Origin: Evansella tamaricis
GTDB taxonomy: Bacteria > Bacillota > Bacilli > Bacillales > Salisediminibacteriaceae
Reading direction: 5' to 3'
DNA length: 42,040 nucleotides
Assembly (NCBI RefSeq): GCF_019042215.1
Contig: NZ_JAHQCS010000113.1
Location: forward strand, 1-42,040
The notes under the pieces were generated by a model. It made no database searches. It was not told the DNA's origin and saw nothing but the letters and a program-made list of their open reading frames with translations. Made by a program: the position numbers and the translations under genes. Position 1 is the stretch's first letter. Each line of letters opens with the position of its first letter. This document shows, in pieces, positions 18,323 to 27,355 of this stretch.

Positions 18323-19195
18323 GTGAAAAAGAAGAATAGGGTTGTCTACTCCATCTTCACTGGCCCGCTGGTTACCATATTTAGCATTGTCGTTCTTATT
18401 CCCTTTATTGTAGGTATTTACTACTCCTTCTTTGAGTGGGATGGGATTCGAACGAATCCAATGACATTTGTAGGACTGGATAACTATCTAAGATTAATCA
18501 GTGATCAACAATTTATCAATTCTGCAATCCTTACAATTAAGTTTACATTTATTGCCGTTATATCTGTAAATTTATTAGGTTTAGGTTTTGCCTTGCTGGT
18601 GACATCTAAGTTAAAAATGGTAAATCCCGCACGGACCATGTTTTTTATGCCAAACCTGATTGGCGGATTAATTTTGGGTTATATATGGCAATTTATTTTT
18701 TCGGATGCCTTTAGGTTAATAGGCGAAAATACAGGCTTTCAAGCTATCTTTCGTAACTGGCTTCTTGATTCTAGTCTTGCCTTATATGCAATGGTTATTG
18801 TTTTTTCCTGGCAAATGGCAGGTTATATGATGGTTATTTATATTGCTGGTATTCAAGGAATACCAGGAGAAACGTTAGAGGCTGCAAAAATCGATGGAGC
18901 AAGTGCATGGCAACGTTTGAAAAACATCACTCTACCACTCCTTATGCCATCGTTTACAATCTGTCTCTTTCTAACTCTTTCTTTCGGATTTAAAATTTAT
19001 GATGTGAACTTGGCGTTGACAGAAGGTGGGCCTGCAGGCTCCACAGAATTGTTTGCACTTCATATTTATAATGAAATATTTGGAAGGTACAACTATGGCT
19101 ATGGACAGGCGAAAGCGGTTGTCTTCTTCTTAATGGTAGCAGCTGTAACACTTACACAAGTATATATCACTAAGAAGAGGGAGGTAGAAATGTAA
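18323..19195 (+). CDS. sugar ABC transporter permease, MalF type
   Basis: An inner-membrane subunit of 290 residues with six predicted helices. The EAA loop that docks the ATPase is ETLEAAKIDGASAWQRLKNI. An N-terminal helix (FTGPLVTIFSIVVLIPFIVG) precedes FVGLDNYLRL, a family signature. GTG 18323 fits AGAGAGGTGAG five bases upstream; the earlier GTG 18314 overlaps that site. It pairs with the next gene, sharing one base at the junction. No ATP-binding subunit is encoded nearby, so a shared ATPase such as MsmX is likely used. Confidence 0.92.
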   Translation: MKKKNRVVYSIFTGPLVTIFSIVVLIPFIVGIYYSFFEWDGIRTNPMTFVGLDNYLRLISDQQFINSAILTIKFTFIAVISVNLLGLGFALLVTSKLKMVNPARTMFFMPNLIGGLILGYIWQFIFSDAFRLIGENTGFQAIFRNWLLDSSLALYAMVIVFSWQMAGYMMVIYIAGIQGIPGETLEAAKIDGASAWQRLKNITLPLLMPSFTICLFLTLSFGFKIYDVNLALTEGGPAGSTELFALHIYNEIFGRYNYGYGQAKAVVFFLMVAAVTLTQVYITKKREVEM

Positions 19196-20031
19196 TGAAA
19201 AAAGCAAATAAGCTTTTAAAAGAAATAGTAGTTCTCATATTTGCTCTCTTATTTTTATCTCCTATTTATATCGTATTTGCAAACTCCTTTAAGGACCGTG
19301 GTGAATTGTATGAGAGTGTTCTAGCACTTCCAAGCAGTTATAGTTTCCAATATTACCTTCAAGCAATGGAACGTATGAACTTTATTAGTGCATTTGGAAA
19401 TTCTCTGGTTGTAACAGCGGTATCCATATTTTTCCTTGTTATTCTTTCTTCCATGACGGCGTGGATGTTAGCAAGAACCAATAATAAGCTGAGTAAAATC
19501 ATTTTTATGAGTTTTATAGCAACAATGCTTATTCCTTTCCAGACAATAATGATGCCACTCATTCAATTTATGGATCAAATTATGCGTTTAACCAATATTC
19601 CTATGTTAAACACACATGGTGGTTTAATCTTCATGCATATTGGCTTTAACTCTGCCCTTTCTATTTTTCTATATCATGGATTTATTACAACGATTCCTAA
19701 ATCATTAGAAGAAGCGGCGACGATTGACGGGTGTTCGAAGTTTATGCTTTTCTGGAAAATCGTATTGCCAATGTTAAAGCCAATTACCGTTACCGTAATT
19801 ATATTGAACGTCATCCAGATCTGGAATGACTTTCTCTTGCCTTCCTTAGTACTTACAAGCCCGGGATTAAGGACTATCCCGTTGACTACATTTTACTTTT
19901 TTGGTCAATTTACCATTCAATGGAATCTTGCTATGGCTGGCTTAACATTAACATTAATTCCTATTGTTATTTTTTATCTTTTTGCCCAAAAGCATATCAT
20001 AAAAGGGATTGGAGAAGGGGCGATTAAATAG
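19195..20031 (+). CDS. sugar ABC transporter permease, MalG type
   Basis: A 278-residue inner-membrane partner of the MalF-type protein. It has six helices, an EAA loop SLEEAATIDGCSKFMLFWKI, and the MalG-type ending (IKGIGEGAIK). Its start overlaps the previous stop by one base (TAATG), indicating translational coupling. The segment GELYESVLALPSSYSFQYYL after the first helix is the usual periplasmic-side stretch of carbohydrate CUT1 permeases. Confidence 0.92.
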   Translation: MKKANKLLKEIVVLIFALLFLSPIYIVFANSFKDRGELYESVLALPSSYSFQYYLQAMERMNFISAFGNSLVVTAVSIFFLVILSSMTAWMLARTNNKLSKIIFMSFIATMLIPFQTIMMPLIQFMDQIMRLTNIPMLNTHGGLIFMHIGFNSALSIFLYHGFITTIPKSLEEAATIDGCSKFMLFWKIVLPMLKPITVTVIILNVIQIWNDFLLPSLVLTSPGLRTIPLTTFYFFGQFTIQWNLAMAGLTLTLIPIVIFYLFAQKHIIKGIGEGAIK

Positions 20032-20102
20032 AATGGAAATTAGCTGAAAGTTGGAGAGAATACAAATCCGGCCTTCACAATTCTAATGAAAGGGGGATGT
20101 CC

Positions 20103-20789
20103 ATGCATTACTCAGGATTTGTAGGTTTATTTTACACAGGAGCAGAGTGGATCATGCGTTTTGCCATAATGAACCTCTTGTGGGTATTTATTAACAGTCC
20201 GCTCATTTTACTTGCATTATTCATTGTATTGGCGCCGGAAGGAAAAACAATGATTGCTTATGCGATCCCCCTATTCATTCTTTCTCCATTTTTGTTATTT
20301 CCAAGCACGTCAGCGCTGTTTGCGACTGTCCGAGACTGGATCACCCAAGATTATATAGGCTATCTGGGGAAAGAATATTTCAAGTATTTTAGAACTAACT
20401 ATAAAAAGAGCGTGATGGCAGGCTTTATATTAGCATTTATTTGGTTTGTCTGGGTATTTGACCTATTTTTTCTCCAAGCCGTCCATGTCTTTCTCGGAGT
20501 GTTATTATTATTTTTCGGTACCCTTTTATATGCTTTTACCATCGTCTATTTTTGTCTGAACGCCCACTATCATTTGAATATAAAAAGTACATTGAGAAAT
20601 GCGTTCCTACTGACACTTGGAAAACCATTCATGCTGTTTTTAATATTGATAATCCATATTAGTATCTATTACATCAGTTTTCGATTTCTATTTGTCTTTT
20701 TTCTTTTTTCTTTTTCCATTTCATCTTATTTATCGTTTTATGTGTTCTACCGATTTATCTTAAAAGTAGAAAGTAACATTACAAGGTAA
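20103..20789 (+). CDS. DUF624 (YesL-like) membrane protein
   Basis: A 228-residue protein with about five membrane helices. The DUF624 marks are the N-terminal RFAIMNLLWVFINSPLIL helix, PSTSALFATVRDWIT and KYFRTNYKKSVMAGFILAFI. DUF624 genes regularly sit with CUT1 sugar ABC operons in Firmicutes, but their role is not established. ATG 20103 is chosen since AAAGGGGG directly touches the earlier ATG 20097. It ends the operon begun at 16968. A second, shorter member of the same family occupies the same position in the other sugar locus (34698). Confidence 0.85.
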   Translation: MHYSGFVGLFYTGAEWIMRFAIMNLLWVFINSPLILLALFIVLAPEGKTMIAYAIPLFILSPFLLFPSTSALFATVRDWITQDYIGYLGKEYFKYFRTNYKKSVMAGFILAFIWFVWVFDLFFLQAVHVFLGVLLLFFGTLLYAFTIVYFCLNAHYHLNIKSTLRNAFLLTLGKPFMLFLILIIHISIYYISFRFLFVFFLFSFSISSYLSFYVFYRFILKVESNITR

Positions 20790-20863
20790 GTAGTAATATA
20801 TTCCAATCTTTTCCTTCTGAAATTAGTACTTTCACTAGTTTTCTAATAAGCTCGTTTTGTCCA

Positions 20864-20944
20864 CCAGTTTTCCTAAATCGAATCGCTTTGGAAAACTGGA
20901 TAGTGAAAACCAGTTCTTTTGACTTGGCATAAGCCAAGTTTTTC
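20864..20944 (+). promoter_or_regulatory. possible attenuator leader before phoU/nptA
   Basis: CCAGTTTTCC (20864-20873) can pair perfectly with GGAAAACTGG (20890-20899), whose last six bases can instead pair with CCAGTT (20910-20915). A terminator-like ACTTGGC, loop ATAA, GCCAAGT and TTTTT stands at 20922-20943, ten bases before the PhoU ribosome site. The layout allows alternative pairing but also fits a plain terminator of the ABC operon. Confidence 0.5.
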
Positions 20945-20966
20945 TAATAAAAAAGGGGGGTTCCAC

Positions 20967-21599
20967 TTGAATAATAAATTCATGACCTTTATTAGTGAAA
21001 TACAAGTAATTGAAAAGAATTTACTGGAAATGGGAGAATTAGTGCAACAAGAATGGTTGATAGCGGCTACATCTGTTTTTTCTAAAACCGGAAAATTCGT
21101 GAATGACATTTATCAATTGGACCAAAAGGTCGATAAAATGGACTCAAATACAGAGCATTCTGTCCTGCAGTTAATCATGATGCAACCACCACTTCCCAAC
21201 GAACTGGAAGCATTGACCGCTATGCTTAGAATGTCTAGAGAACTGGAAAGGGTAGGGGATTATGCCGTGAATATTTTGGAGCTAGGAGATGGGATAAGTA
21301 ACAGAGGTTCATTTCAGAAAGAAATGACAGAAATGAGTGACTTTGTCGGTAGAATGATCTGTGATTGTATGGAAGCTTTAGAGAATAAAAATTTAGAGAG
21401 TGCCTCAAGGATAGAAAGACTTGATGACACGGTAGATCATTTCTATGAACAACTCCAAAGAAAGATTATTAGGGAAATGCAAAGGAATTCGATAAGTGTA
21501 GCCGAATTGGCTAATCTGTATCTTATCAACAGATATATGGAAAGAAGTGCGGATCATGTGGTTAATTTCAGCAGATTAGTGAAGAAAATGATTTATTAA
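20967..21599 (+). CDS. PhoU-family phosphate regulator
   Basis: A 210-residue all-helical PhoU protein made of two three-helix repeats. The metal-binding E/D-x-x-x-D patterns are visible: IYQLDQKVDKMDSNTEHSVL with AMLRMSRELERVGDYAVNI in repeat one. Repeat two has ASRIERLDDTVDHFYEQLQ with LINRYMERSADHVVNFSRL. TTG 20967 is favoured, with AAAGGGGGG six bases upstream; ATG 20982 is the alternative. It is followed after 13 bases by an NptA-type carrier that has its own PhoU-like tail, so the two probably act together in phosphate uptake control. The usual pst genes are absent here. Confidence 0.88.
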   Translation: MNNKFMTFISEIQVIEKNLLEMGELVQQEWLIAATSVFSKTGKFVNDIYQLDQKVDKMDSNTEHSVLQLIMMQPPLPNELEALTAMLRMSRELERVGDYAVNILELGDGISNRGSFQKEMTEMSDFVGRMICDCMEALENKNLESASRIERLDDTVDHFYEQLQRKIIREMQRNSISVAELANLYLINRYMERSADHVVNFSRLVKKMIY

Positions 21600-21612
21600 A
21601 GGAGTTACCTAC

Positions 21613-23217
21613 ATGAATATATTCTTGCACACTGCAATGGGGATGTTAGGTGGTTTGGGGATTTTTCTTTATGGGATGTATATAGCCAGTGAGGGATTAA
21701 AAAAGTCCTCATCAAAACATTTAAAAGAGTTCTTAAAAAAAGTAACAACAAATCAATTGTTTGGTGCATTTGCAGGAGTTGTACTTGCTGCAGTCATGCA
21801 ATCCTCCAGTGCTGCAACGGTTATGGTTGTCGGGTTTGTCAATGCAGGACTTATGACATTGAGGCAGGCAATGGGCGTAATGCTTGGTACCGCAATTGGA
21901 ACGACTATTACGGTTCAGTTAATTGCATTTAAAATGACGGATTATTCCCTCCTCTTTATTGCCATCGGTTCCTTCCTTTTTATTATCGGAAGTAGTACAA
22001 AAGTGAAGTCAATAGCCAGTATATTCTTAGGGTTTGGGTTTGTATTCTTTGGAATGGGGATCATTACGGATGCAATGGCTCCCCTTCAGACGAATCCAGA
22101 ATTTATGAATGCCTTTGTTTATTTATCCGATCATCTCATTCTGATGGTGCTAGCTTCTTTATTGTTTACAGCAATTATTCAAAATAGTGCTGCAACCATT
22201 GCTCTTGCAATGTCTTTGGGGGCGAGTGGAACACTGCAGCTTGAAACAGCCATTGCTATTGTCTATGGAGCAAATGCGGGGACAGTAGTAACAGCATTGA
22301 TCTCTAGTATAAATACCACAAAGGATGCAAAGAGAACGGCTGTTGCTCATGCTTTTTTTAAGCTAATTGGTGTGCTGATATTCCTTCCACTCACAGAATA
22401 TTTTGCCGTTTTTATGGAGTCTATCGGAAGTGATATTGAGAGACAGATTGCCAATGCCCATTCCATCTTCAATATTGTCAATCTTCTAATTCTACTACCG
22501 TTCTGTAATAAATTTGCTGACTGGATGCTCAAGCTTATTCCCGAAAAAAAGGAAACAATTAAGGAAGTTAAGTATATTGATCCGGAAAGTCTTGAAGTAC
22601 CTACAGTAGCTTTAATGAAGACTAAAAAAGAGCTGGAGAGAATGGCAAAGATCATAGATGACAATATGTTTATAGGAATAGATCGTTTGCTTAGAAACAA
22701 GGATTCAAGCAAGCACGATACAATCATTAAAAACGAAAGTAAAATTGATGTTTTATATAAAAGCATTTATCATTATCTGCAAAAAATTACAAAAAAGGAT
22801 ATCTCTGATGATGAGTCTGTGGAAAGTTTAAAATATCTTTATATAAATAGTGATTTAGAAGAAATAGCAGACTCGTTGCAGCAGATTACGTACACGCTAA
22901 TGAAGTTAGATGAAAGAAATATTAAACTCAATGATAAGGAATTATCGGGAATAACCAATTTTTACAAGGAGGTTCGAATCAACTATATCGAGGCAATCAA
23001 AGGTTTTGAAGGAGAAGATAAGGAGATGGCTATCAAGATGATCCAACAAAGCCCAGGCGTGCTTAGAATTGAAAAAAAACTAAGGTACGAGCATTTTCAT
23101 AACAGTGACAGTGAAAGCAGCAGATTAAGCTCCACTTATATCAGAATAATCAATGAATTACTAAAAATCAATCAGCGAACCGTCAGTATTTCCCACACCA
23201 CAATTGGATTGATTTAA
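21613..23217 (+). CDS. Na+/phosphate cotransporter family protein with PhoU-like C-terminal domain
   Basis: A 534-residue NptA/NptII-type carrier. The N-terminal 310 residues hold the duplicated transporter core with the signature MQSSSAATVMVVGFVNAGL in the first half and IQNSAATIALAMSLGASG in the second. MLGTAIGTTITVQL and VYGANAGTVVTALIS follow them. The C-terminal 200 residues are helical and PhoU-like (KELERMAKIIDDNMFI, LEEIADSLQQITYTLMKL). AAAGGAG precedes the ATG. It imports phosphate using a sodium gradient, judging by the family. It is cotranscribed with the PhoU gene, and the pair sits between the ABC operon and treA without an evident metabolic link. Confidence 0.9.
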   Translation: MNIFLHTAMGMLGGLGIFLYGMYIASEGLKKSSSKHLKEFLKKVTTNQLFGAFAGVVLAAVMQSSSAATVMVVGFVNAGLMTLRQAMGVMLGTAIGTTITVQLIAFKMTDYSLLFIAIGSFLFIIGSSTKVKSIASIFLGFGFVFFGMGIITDAMAPLQTNPEFMNAFVYLSDHLILMVLASLLFTAIIQNSAATIALAMSLGASGTLQLETAIAIVYGANAGTVVTALISSINTTKDAKRTAVAHAFFKLIGVLIFLPLTEYFAVFMESIGSDIERQIANAHSIFNIVNLLILLPFCNKFADWMLKLIPEKKETIKEVKYIDPESLEVPTVALMKTKKELERMAKIIDDNMFIGIDRLLRNKDSSKHDTIIKNESKIDVLYKSIYHYLQKITKKDISDDESVESLKYLYINSDLEEIADSLQQITYTLMKLDERNIKLNDKELSGITNFYKEVRINYIEAIKGFEGEDKEMAIKMIQQSPGVLRIEKKLRYEHFHNSDSESSRLSSTYIRIINELLKINQRTVSISHTTIGLI

Positions 23218-23319
23218 AAATTATTATGTGGGTTTGAATGAGGAAATGAGTGATACTTCATGTTAATTACTGGGGTCATTTTATCCTTATTCCCTATATC
23301 TGATAAACCCCACCTACTA

Positions 23320-23377
23320 TTGACAAATTTGTATATACAGATTATATTAAAAACACCAAAGTAACTTGTATATACAA
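23320..23377 (+). promoter_or_regulatory. treA promoter with two TreR boxes
   Basis: TTGACA (23320-23325) and TATATT (23343-23348) spaced 17 form a strong promoter. TTGTATATACAG (23329-23340) fills the spacer, and TTGTATATACAA (23366-23377) lies downstream of the start point. Centres are 37 bases apart. Same operator core as upstream of the ABC operon. Confidence 0.9.
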
Positions 23378-23476
23378 ATTTATATAATAAAATAGATGGA
23401 TTAACTTCGCCCTGGTTAGTTACAACAAAGGGTAGTATACATTTACCCTAGAATAAATGTTCGGAGTTGAATTGGA

Positions 23477-25159
23477 ATGAAAAAAGAAGAATGGTGGAGA
23501 AAGGCTGTGGTCTACCAAATATATCCCAAGAGTTTTAATGATACAACAGGTACTGGTTCAGGTGACCTTCAGGGGATTATTAATAGGCTTGATTACTTAA
23601 AAACACTAGGTATTGATGTGATTTGGTTAACACCAATATATTCCTCGCCGCAAAGGGATAATGGGTATGATATAAGAGATTACTATTCTGTTCATGAAGA
23701 ATATGGAACAATGGAGGATTTTGACAGACTTCTAGAGGAGTCCCACAAACGTGATATTAAAGTTATCATGGATATTGTAGTAAACCATACTTCCACAGAA
23801 CATCCGTGGTTCCAAGAGGCCTCAAAGTCTAAGGATAACCCGTATCGTGACTTCTATATTTGGAAGGATCCTGTAGATGGGGAAGAGCCTACAAACTGGA
23901 TTTCAAAGTTTGGAGGTTCTGCTTGGGAGTTTGATGATAAAACTGGTCAATACTATCTTCATTTATTTGATGTTACGCAAGCAGATTTGAATTGGGAAAA
24001 GGAAGAGGTTCGTGAGCGGGTTTATGAAATGATGGAATTTTGGTTTGATAAGGGGGTGGATGGTTTCCGGTTAGATGTCATTAACCTCATATCCAAAGAC
24101 CAAAACTTTCCTAATGATGATGGAAGGGTTCCTCCTGGAGATGGTCGTAAATTTTATACCGATGGACCAAGAATACATGAATACATGCAGGAGATGAACG
24201 AAAAAATTTTTTCCAAATATCATGCCGTGACCGTGGGTGAGATGTCGTCAACAACCATTGATCATTGTATAAAATACACTAATCCTGACCGGAATGAGTT
24301 GAGTATGATCTTCACATTTCATCACCTGAAAGTGGATTATCCAAATGGAGAAAAGTGGGCCATAGGGGCGGTTGACTTCCAAGCCTTGAAAGATATCCTT
24401 TCTAAATGGCAAGTGGAGATGTATAAAGGTGGCGGATGGAATGCATTATTCTGGTGTAATCATGATCAACCACGTGTTGTTACCCGATACGGAAATGATG
24501 GAAAGTATCACCAAGAATCTGCAAAGATGCTAGCAACTCTCATTCATATGATGCAAGGAACTCCTTATATTTATCAAGGAGAAGAATTTGGAATGACGGA
24601 CCCCAAGTTTGATTCTATTTCCCAGTATCGAGATGTAGAAACCTTTAATTACTATGAGATCATGAAAAAGCAAGGGGTTTCAGAAAAAGATATTATGGAT
24701 ATTATTAAACGAAAGTCCCGTGATAACTCACGAACGCCAGTGCAGTGGGATGATACAATAAACGCAGGGTTCACGACAGGAACACCGTGGATTGATATTT
24801 CAGATAACTATCCCACGATCAATGCCAAGTCGGCTTTAAACGATAAAAATTCTGTTTTTTATCATTACCAAAAATTAATAAAGCTTCGTAAAAAATACGA
24901 TATAATTACTTATGGAGATTTCGAGCTGATTTATTATAATCATAAACAGCTATTTACTTATATTAGAAGGTATAATAATGAAGTTCTACTTGTTGTCAAT
25001 AATTTTTATGCCGATGAAGTTAGTTTTGAAATTCCAAAAGCGTTTATTAATAAGGAAAGGGAAGTTTTACTTTCTAATTATGATAATCCAAATACTTCAA
25101 CAACGTCCTTCTTGTTAAGACCATATGAATCGGTTGTCTATTACTTTGTGGAAAGGTAG
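23477..25159 (+). CDS. treA: alpha,alpha-phosphotrehalase (trehalose-6-phosphate hydrolase)
   Basis: A cytoplasmic GH13 enzyme of 560 residues that splits trehalose 6-phosphate into glucose and glucose 6-phosphate. It follows Bacillus TreA closely along its length (VVYQIYPKSFNDTTG, SKFGGSAWEFDDKTG, GEMSSTTIDHCIKYT, WNALFWCNHDQPRV). Catalytic residues are the nucleophile in GFRLDVINL (about D200), the acid in VGEMSS (about E255) and the transition-state aspartate in NHDQ (about D330). The gene has its own TreR-controlled promoter and ends directly before treR. No trehalose PTS gene is in the window; the nearby TreR-controlled importer is of ABC type. An alpha-glucosidase of the same subfamily is a less likely reading. 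Confidence 0.93.
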   Translation: MKKEEWWRKAVVYQIYPKSFNDTTGTGSGDLQGIINRLDYLKTLGIDVIWLTPIYSSPQRDNGYDIRDYYSVHEEYGTMEDFDRLLEESHKRDIKVIMDIVVNHTSTEHPWFQEASKSKDNPYRDFYIWKDPVDGEEPTNWISKFGGSAWEFDDKTGQYYLHLFDVTQADLNWEKEEVRERVYEMMEFWFDKGVDGFRLDVINLISKDQNFPNDDGRVPPGDGRKFYTDGPRIHEYMQEMNEKIFSKYHAVTVGEMSSTTIDHCIKYTNPDRNELSMIFTFHHLKVDYPNGEKWAIGAVDFQALKDILSKWQVEMYKGGGWNALFWCNHDQPRVVTRYGNDGKYHQESAKMLATLIHMMQGTPYIYQGEEFGMTDPKFDSISQYRDVETFNYYEIMKKQGVSEKDIMDIIKRKSRDNSRTPVQWDDTINAGFTTGTPWIDISDNYPTINAKSALNDKNSVFYHYQKLIKLRKKYDIITYGDFELIYYNHKQLFTYIRRYNNEVLLVVNNFYADEVSFEIPKAFINKEREVLLSNYDNPNTSTTSFLLRPYESVVYYFVER

Positions 25160-25168
25160 GTGGGCTTG

Positions 25169-25879
25169 ATGACTAGTAAGTATGAAAAGATATACAATGA
25201 AATAGTTCTCCTAATTCAAAATGGAACACTCAGAGCAAATGCGAAATTACCTTCTGAAAACGATCTATCAGAGCAATATCAAGTCACGAGAGAAACGATC
25301 CGGAAGGCATTAAAACTCCTGTCGGAACATGGATATATACAAAAGATACAAGGAAAGGGCTCAATCGTTCTTGATGTCAATAAATATGAATTCCCCATTT
25401 CAGGGTTAGTTAGCTTTAAAGAATTAGCGGCAAAAATGGGGCAGCGGACAAGGACCGAATTAGTGAAGTTGGGCCTTCAGGTCCCTTCTGATTTCATTAA
25501 AAAGCAATTAAAACTTGAACAGTCTGAAAAAGTCTGGGAAGTTATCCGTGTCAGGAAAATAGATGATGAAAAAGTGATTCTAGATAAAGATTACCTAAAT
25601 GAGAACTTAATTCCAGGTGTAACAGTAAAAGTAGCGCAGAATTCAATTTATGAATTTATTGAATTAGAACTTGGGCTTGTAATTAGTTTTGCTAAAAAGG
25701 AAATTACTGTGGAAGAAGCAACAATGGAGGATAGGAATCTCTTGGATTTAGAAGGTTATTCCAGTATTGTTGTGGTCAAAAGTCATGTTTATTTAGAAGA
25801 TACAAGCTTATTTCAGTATACAGAATCCCGACATCGGCCAGATAAGTTTCGTTTTGTAGATTTTGCTAGAAGACATTGA
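25169..25879 (+). CDS. treR: trehalose operon repressor, GntR family
   Basis: A 236-residue GntR/HutC-type repressor. The N-terminal winged helix has YEKIYNEIVLLIQNGTLR, AKLPSENDLSEQYQVTRETI and RKALKLLSEHGYIQKIQGKG. The UTRA effector domain follows, with FPISGLVSFKELAAKMGQ and EVIRVRKIDDEKVILDKDYL, as in TreR, whose inducer in Bacillus is trehalose 6-phosphate. ATG 25169 has GTAGGTGGG upstream and lies nine bases past the treA stop, so the two are cotranscribed and treR is autoregulated. Four TTGTATATACA(A/G) boxes in the window are the predicted targets. Confidence 0.93.
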   Translation: MTSKYEKIYNEIVLLIQNGTLRANAKLPSENDLSEQYQVTRETIRKALKLLSEHGYIQKIQGKGSIVLDVNKYEFPISGLVSFKELAAKMGQRTRTELVKLGLQVPSDFIKKQLKLEQSEKVWEVIRVRKIDDEKVILDKDYLNENLIPGVTVKVAQNSIYEFIELELGLVISFAKKEITVEEATMEDRNLLDLEGYSSIVVVKSHVYLEDTSLFQYTESRHRPDKFRFVDFARRH

Positions 25880-25995
25880 TTGTTCTAGATCATAAGGTTT
25901 CAATAGGAGAATCTCTGAATCTCTACACCTTATACTAAAAATAGTGTTGAAGTCCGCTGAACAATAAAGCTTTCGTTTGATTGTATACTATACGA

Positions 25996-26038
25996 CAGGA
26001 GAATCTACATTTATCCATGTAGATTCTCCTGGTTCTTT
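25996..26038 (+). terminator. terminator of treA-treR
   Basis: CAGGAGAATCTACAT pairs perfectly with ATGTAGATTCTCCTG over 15 positions, loop TTATCC, followed by GTTCTTT. Confidence 0.8.
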
Positions 26039-26115
26039 ACTGACGGAATTATCTATATTATTATGTTATCTTAGTTTCATTGATTAAATAATTTTATCAC
26101 ATAATCGGATACTCT

Positions 26116-27054
26116 CTAAATCACATCTCTTTGCCTAAAAATAGATTTTGTACGATAAAATATTTTTTGAGCAATGACCTTTAGGGAGGAAGAATCTTGG
26201 AACGCAAAAGTAAATAATTTTTTCGTCTCTACAAAACGTTCATCCGTTGTGGGGCTACCCATAACGACAGATATGAACCTCTTTCCATCTTTCTCTGCGG
26301 TACCGGCAAAACAGTAATTTGCTTCATTTGTAAAACCTGTTTTCAGACCGTCCAATCCTTCCACATGAAAGAAGGGGTATGCAGGAGAAAGCATTAAATT
26401 GGTGGTATGTACTGGAATGTCATTAAAATCTAACTGTTCAAAAGATGTGCTGCTGAATTCCAGAATTTCAGGGTAATCGTTTACGAGCTGACTTGCCAGC
26501 CTTGCAGCATCCATTGGGGACATGGAATTATAACTACCGTTAAATTCCTCTGTTAGGCCGGTTGCATTTACGAATAACGAATAGTCTGATAATCCCATTT
26601 GTTTCCCTTTCTTGTTCATAAGCTTCACAAACTCTACTTCACTCCCAGAAAGGTGCTCCGCCAGTGAAACTGTGGCGTTATTCGCGGAGGAAACAGCCAT
26701 TGCCATAAATAAATCTCGTAGACTTAGTTGGTCGCCACTTTCAATGGGAATCGATACGCCCCCGGTTTGTGCGGCCGTTTTACTAATAGTTACTTTATCC
26801 TCCCATGAAAGTCTCCCATAATGTATTTCTTCTAATATAATATACTCCGTCATCATTTTAGACATGCTGGCCACAGGGTATGGGATGTCCTTATTTTTTT
26901 CAAATAGGACTTCACCAGTTTCAACATCCATGAGGACAGCTGCGGTCGCCTCTATGTTTGGTTTATTGGAATGGGAAGTCCAACCTAAGAAGACGAAGAT
27001 AATAGTGATAAATGTGAAAACTAGGAGTAATGTCTTTTTAATCATTTTTTGCAT
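26116..27054 (-). CDS. D-alanyl-D-alanine carboxypeptidase (low-molecular-weight PBP)
   Basis: A serine carboxypeptidase of the PBP5/DacA-DacF family that trims the terminal D-alanine of peptidoglycan stem peptides. The catalytic motifs are all present: SMSK (SxxK), SSAN (SxN) and LKTGFT (KTG). An N-terminal helix (LLLVFTFITIIFVFLGW) serves as signal or anchor. The protein is about 312 residues, shorter than DacA because it lacks most of the beta-sandwich tail. A basic C-terminal helix (IAQKIFYRTKSIFRQ) may bind the membrane. ATG 27054 is preferred for its GGAG; ATG 27075 has no ribosome site. It is transcribed divergently from mqo. Confidence 0.92.
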   Translation of the reverse strand: MQKMIKKTLLLVFTFITIIFVFLGWTSHSNKPNIEATAAVLMDVETGEVLFEKNKDIPYPVASMSKMMTEYIILEEIHYGRLSWEDKVTISKTAAQTGGVSIPIESGDQLSLRDLFMAMAVSSANNATVSLAEHLSGSEVEFVKLMNKKGKQMGLSDYSLFVNATGLTEEFNGSYNSMSPMDAARLASQLVNDYPEILEFSSTSFEQLDFNDIPVHTTNLMLSPAYPFFHVEGLDGLKTGFTNEANYCFAGTAEKDGKRFISVVMGSPTTDERFVETKKLFTFAFQDSSSLKVIAQKIFYRTKSIFRQRDVI

Positions 27055-27355
27055 CAGTTCTTTTCTCCAATCCATTTTGTAGTAGTATCATTGTAAACAA
27101 ATGGATTAAAGACTTTATAAATGTAATCTTAAGAAACATAGTAGAATTTCTTAAGATTCCATAAAATGATAGGAAGAGAAAAAACATACAAACAACATAA
27201 TTATAGTAAATAAATATTTTAATCTATTAAATATTCTGATAAACTATAAGTTAGTTAATTATTGAGCAAATCAGTCTAGTGTGGCTTCGGATAAACTTTA
27301 ACTATAGTAAACACTGAAACACTTAATAAAATATCGGGTTGTGAGGATGGTAAAA
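27055..27355. other. divergent region between the carboxypeptidase gene and mqo
   Basis: Contains a perfect inverted repeat, AATCTTAAGAAA (27125-27136) and TTTCTTAAGATT (27147-27158), spaced ten. A second short palindrome is TTTAACTATAGTAAAC near 27298-27313. Both could be regulator sites for the divergent genes; neither matches a box I know. No -35/-10 pair stands out. Confidence 0.45.

Noticed and set aside
23218-23319. A terminator after nptA from GTGGGTTT/AAACCCCAC
   Set aside because: The arms are about 70 bases apart and no T-run follows.
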